Below, in pieces: positions 5,051 through 7,130 of a DNA stretch of 7,130 bases (its first letter is position 1; each line of letters opens with the position of its first letter). The notes beneath the pieces are model-generated. The model did no database searches. It saw only the letters and a program-made list of their open reading frames with translations, and was not told the origin of the DNA. Location: contig JAMWZF010000158.1 of assembly GCA_024304875.1 (NCBI GenBank), forward strand, positions 1 through 7,130, in the 5' to 3' direction. Made by a program: the position numbers and the translations under genes. This stretch comes from Paracoccaceae bacterium (GTDB lineage: Bacteria; Pseudomonadota; Alphaproteobacteria; Rhodobacterales; Rhodobacteraceae).

Positions 5051-6694
5051 ATGACATTCAGATCGACACTCTGGGCCGGCACCGCCATCGCGCTGCTCGG
5101 CACCGCCTCCACCGCCTGGGCCGAGGCCCACGCCATGACAGGGCCCAACGGCGAGGCCCTGGCCGAGACCCAGACCTTCACCTACCGCGTGCTGGACGAA
5201 CATTCCTCGGTCGATCCGGGCATCGTCGAGGACGTCTCCGGCTCCGAGATCGTGCGCGACCTCTTCGAGGGCCTCTACAACGACAGCAAGGACGGCGAGA
5301 CGCTGGAGCCCGGCGTGGCCCTCAGCCACGAGGTTTCCGAGGACGGCCTGACCTACACCTTCACCCTGCGCGAGGACGCCAAGTGGTCGAACGGCGAGCC
5401 GGTCACCGCGAACGACTTCGTCTACGCCTGGCGCCGCGCCGCCTCGCCCGAGCTGGCCTCGCCCTATTCGTGGTACATGAGCCTGATGGCGCTCGAGAAC
5501 GTCGAAGCCGTCATCGCCGGCGACGCGCCTCTCGAGGATCTCGGCGTGACCGCGATCGACGACTACACCCTCGAGGTCCGTCTGACCGAGCCGCTGCCCT
5601 ACTTCCCGCAGATGCTGACCCACGCCACCACCTTCCCCGTGCCGCAGGCCGTGGTCGAGGAGTTCGGCGACCAGTGGACCCGTCCCGAGAACATCGTCTC
5701 GAACGGCGCCTACGTCCTGACCGAGCACATTCCGCAGGAACGCTCCGTCCGGTCCAAGAACGACCAGTACTGGGACGCGGACAACACCATCGTGACCGAG
5801 GTGACCGCGCTCGTCATCAACGACGAGAACCAGGCGCTGACCCGGTTCCTGGCGGACGAACTCGACCGGACCGAGATCCCGGCCGGCCAGTATCCGCGGC
5901 TCAGCGAGGAATACCCCGACCAGACCGTCGTCTTCCCGCGCCTGTGCAACTACTACTACACCTTCAACCTGCGTGAGGACGGCCCCGAGGCCTTCAAGGA
6001 CGTCCGCGTCCGCCAGGCCCTCGCCATGGCCGTGGACCGCGACGTGATCGTGGAGAACGTGCTCGCCGGCGGCCAGCCCCCGGCCTACACCTTCACCCCC
6101 GCCGCCACCGCGAACTTCGAGGTGCCGGAGGTGGCGATGGCCACGATGACCCAGGAAGAGCGCGACGCCCGCGCCGTGGAACTGCTGGCCGAGGCCGGCT
6201 ACGGCCCCGACAACCCGCTGGCCTTCGAGATGGTCTACAACACCTCGGACGCGCACCGCTCCATCGCCGTGGCGATGAGCCAGATGTGGGCGCAGAAGCT
6301 GGGCGTCGAGGCGACCCTGGCCAACCAGGAATGGCAGACCTTCCTCGAGGCCCGCGACAACGGCGACTTCGAACTCGCCCGCGGCGCCTGGTGCGGCGAC
6401 TACAACGAGGCCAGCACCTTCCTCGACCTGCTCCAGTCCGACTCCGGCTACAACGACGCCAAGTACTCGAACGAGGAAGTCGACCGGCTGCTGCAGGAGG
6501 CCAAGACGGCCGAGGATCCGCAGCCGCTCTACCAGCAGGTGGAACAGATCATCGCCGAAGAGATGCCGGTGATCCCCGTCTACCACTACGCGGGCAACTA
6601 CATGATGGACGAGCAGCTGATCCCGTCCTGGCCCGTCGATAACGTCCAGCAGAACTGGTACTCCAAGGACCTTTACTTCGTCGCCGAAGAATAA
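5051..6694 (+). CDS. oppA: Oligopeptide ABC transporter periplasmic substrate-binding protein (OppA)
   Basis: This 547-residue protein captures peptides in the periplasm and delivers them to the OppBC permease. Residues 1-24 are a Sec signal peptide (basic Arg4, hydrophobic 7-19, cleavage after AWA24). There is no lipobox, so it is soluble. The mature part follows E. coli/Salmonella OppA almost block by block: RDLFEGLYNDS (69-79), LREDAKWSNGEPVTANDFVYAW (106-127), AIDDYTLEV (168-176), IVSNGAYVL (215-223), DVRVRQALAMAVDRDVIV (317-334), YNTSDAHRSIAVA (396-408) and NQEWQTFLEAR (425-435). Cys299 (RLCNYYY) and Cys448 (AWCGDYNE) correspond to the OppA disulphide, and Asp450 to the aspartate that binds the peptide amino terminus, so short peptides are the likely ligand. 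The start is supported by GGGAG 5 bases upstream and by the signal peptide. It heads an operon with oppB. A murein-peptide (MppA-type) role cannot be excluded. Confidence 0.94.
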   Translation: MTFRSTLWAGTAIALLGTASTAWAEAHAMTGPNGEALAETQTFTYRVLDEHSSVDPGIVEDVSGSEIVRDLFEGLYNDSKDGETLEPGVALSHEVSEDGLTYTFTLREDAKWSNGEPVTANDFVYAWRRAASPELASPYSWYMSLMALENVEAVIAGDAPLEDLGVTAIDDYTLEVRLTEPLPYFPQMLTHATTFPVPQAVVEEFGDQWTRPENIVSNGAYVLTEHIPQERSVRSKNDQYWDADNTIVTEVTALVINDENQALTRFLADELDRTEIPAGQYPRLSEEYPDQTVVFPRLCNYYYTFNLREDGPEAFKDVRVRQALAMAVDRDVIVENVLAGGQPPAYTFTPAATANFEVPEVAMATMTQEERDARAVELLAEAGYGPDNPLAFEMVYNTSDAHRSIAVAMSQMWAQKLGVEATLANQEWQTFLEARDNGDFELARGAWCGDYNEASTFLDLLQSDSGYNDAKYSNEEVDRLLQEAKTAEDPQPLYQQVEQIIAEEMPVIPVYHYAGNYMMDEQLIPSWPVDNVQQNWYSKDLYFVAEE

Positions 6695-6710
6695 GGCCCC
6701 CTCGGTTCGG

Positions 6711-6739
6711 CCCGCGTCCCCCTCTCCGGGGGGCGCGGG
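6711..6739 (+). terminator. Strong oppA-oppB intercistronic hairpin (partial terminator or mRNA stabiliser)
   Basis: CCCGCGTCCCCC (6711-6722) pairs with GGGGGGCGCGGG (6728-6739) with one U-G wobble and a 5-base loop. It begins 16 bases after the oppA stop. The U-rich TATATTTT comes only 6 bases after the stem (6746-6752), so it is not a perfect intrinsic terminator. Hairpins in this position, between a binding-protein gene and its permease genes, are well known to protect the upstream message from 3' decay and lower expression of the permease. Confidence 0.7.
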
Positions 6740-6773
6740 TGCGCTATATTTTCAGCGTGGAGCGTGACGCCCG

Positions 6774-7130
6774 ATGTACGCCTATATCCTGCGCCGGCTT
6801 CTCGTGGCCGTGCCGACGATCCTCATTCTCGTCGCCGTCAGCTTCTTGCTGATGTACACCGCCCCCGGCGGTCCCTTCAATTCCGAGCGCCCGCTGCCCG
6901 CGCAGGTGATGGCCAACATCGAGGCGAAATACGGCCTCGACCGGCCCCTGATCGTACAGATGGGCGACTACGTCTGGTCCGTCGTGACCCGCTTCGACTT
7001 CGGCCCCTCGTTCCAGTACACCGACCGCACGGTGAACGACGTGATCGCCCAGGGCTTCCCGGTGACGCTCACCTACGGCGCCTGGTCCGCCGTCGCGGCG
7101 GTGGTCGTCGGCGTCTCGCTCGGCATCGCC
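6774..7130 (+). CDS. oppB: Oligopeptide ABC transporter permease (OppB), 3' end outside window
   Basis: The first 119 residues of an inner-membrane permease are present, and the frame is open to the last base. It begins MYAYILRRLLVAVPTILIL, typical of OppB/DppB-type proteins, with a first membrane helix at about residues 9-29. The family block APGGPF, then ERPLPAQVMANIEAKYGLDRPL (38-59) and DFGPSFQY (75-82), follow. A second helix starts near residue 98 (LTYGAWSAVAAVVVGVSLGIA). The resemblance to E. coli OppB is close. With OppC it would form the peptide channel powered by OppD/OppF, presumably encoded next. The ATG at 6774 is 79 bases after oppA. The nearest Shine-Dalgarno-like GGAG is 11 bases upstream, longer than usual, consistent with weaker translation than oppA. 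Confidence 0.93.
   Translation, partial: MYAYILRRLLVAVPTILILVAVSFLLMYTAPGGPFNSERPLPAQVMANIEAKYGLDRPLIVQMGDYVWSVVTRFDFGPSFQYTDRTVNDVIAQGFPVTLTYGAWSAVAAVVVGVSLGIA

Noticed and set aside
3348..5054. 568-codon plus-strand frame running through phaP, the terminator and the hemerythrin-like gene
   Set aside because: It crosses a strong terminator and an oppositely oriented conserved gene, and its translation is Arg/Gly/Pro/His-rich noise.
5021..6586. 521-codon minus-strand frame opposite oppA
   Set aside because: Antisense shadow of oppA; low-complexity Val/Gly/His composition without motifs.

Overview
The window looks like a GC-rich alphaproteobacterium, most likely Rhodobacterales (Rhodobacter, Paracoccus or Roseobacter type). 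The evidence is the divergent phaZ / phaC-phaP arrangement, GC-rich codon use throughout, alphaproteobacterial-type phasin and synthase, and an intergenic GGTATTT-type element of a kind I associate with that group. The first 19 bases are the Tn5 mosaic-end adapter used in tagmentation libraries, so the left edge is a library artefact and not biology.

Left half (63-4018): a polyhydroxyalkanoate (PHA) storage locus. phaZ, an intracellular PHA depolymerase with a cysteine nucleophile, runs leftward. It is divergent from phaC, a class I PHA synthase with Cys335/Asp490/His519. phaP, a granule-coating phasin, follows phaC after a 227-bp gap. That gap carries a sigma70-like promoter and two near-identical CTGC-N3-GCAG palindromes, the motif described for the PHA-responsive repressor PhaR. 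A textbook intrinsic terminator follows phaP. The phaR gene that often comes next in this order is absent. Synthesis, granule coating and breakdown of the polymer are thus encoded together, and the phasin step appears to be separately controlled.

Middle (4019-5050): a GC-rich extragenic element, then a leftward gene for a two-histidine-cluster HHE hemerythrin-like protein (probable diiron or oxygen/redox-related function), then a 317-bp non-coding stretch with palindromes that separates it from the next operon.

Right half (5051-7130): the start of an oligopeptide ABC transporter operon. oppA encodes a secreted periplasmic binding protein and oppB a membrane permease cut off by the window end. 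A strong hairpin lies between them, as is common where the binding protein must be made in excess over the permease.

I see no mobile element, CRISPR array, RNA gene or clearly new system. The least explained signals are the paired PhaR-type operators without phaR, a short leader reading frame whose Shine-Dalgarno sits in a hairpin loop and which overlaps the phaC start, and the intergenic repeat.
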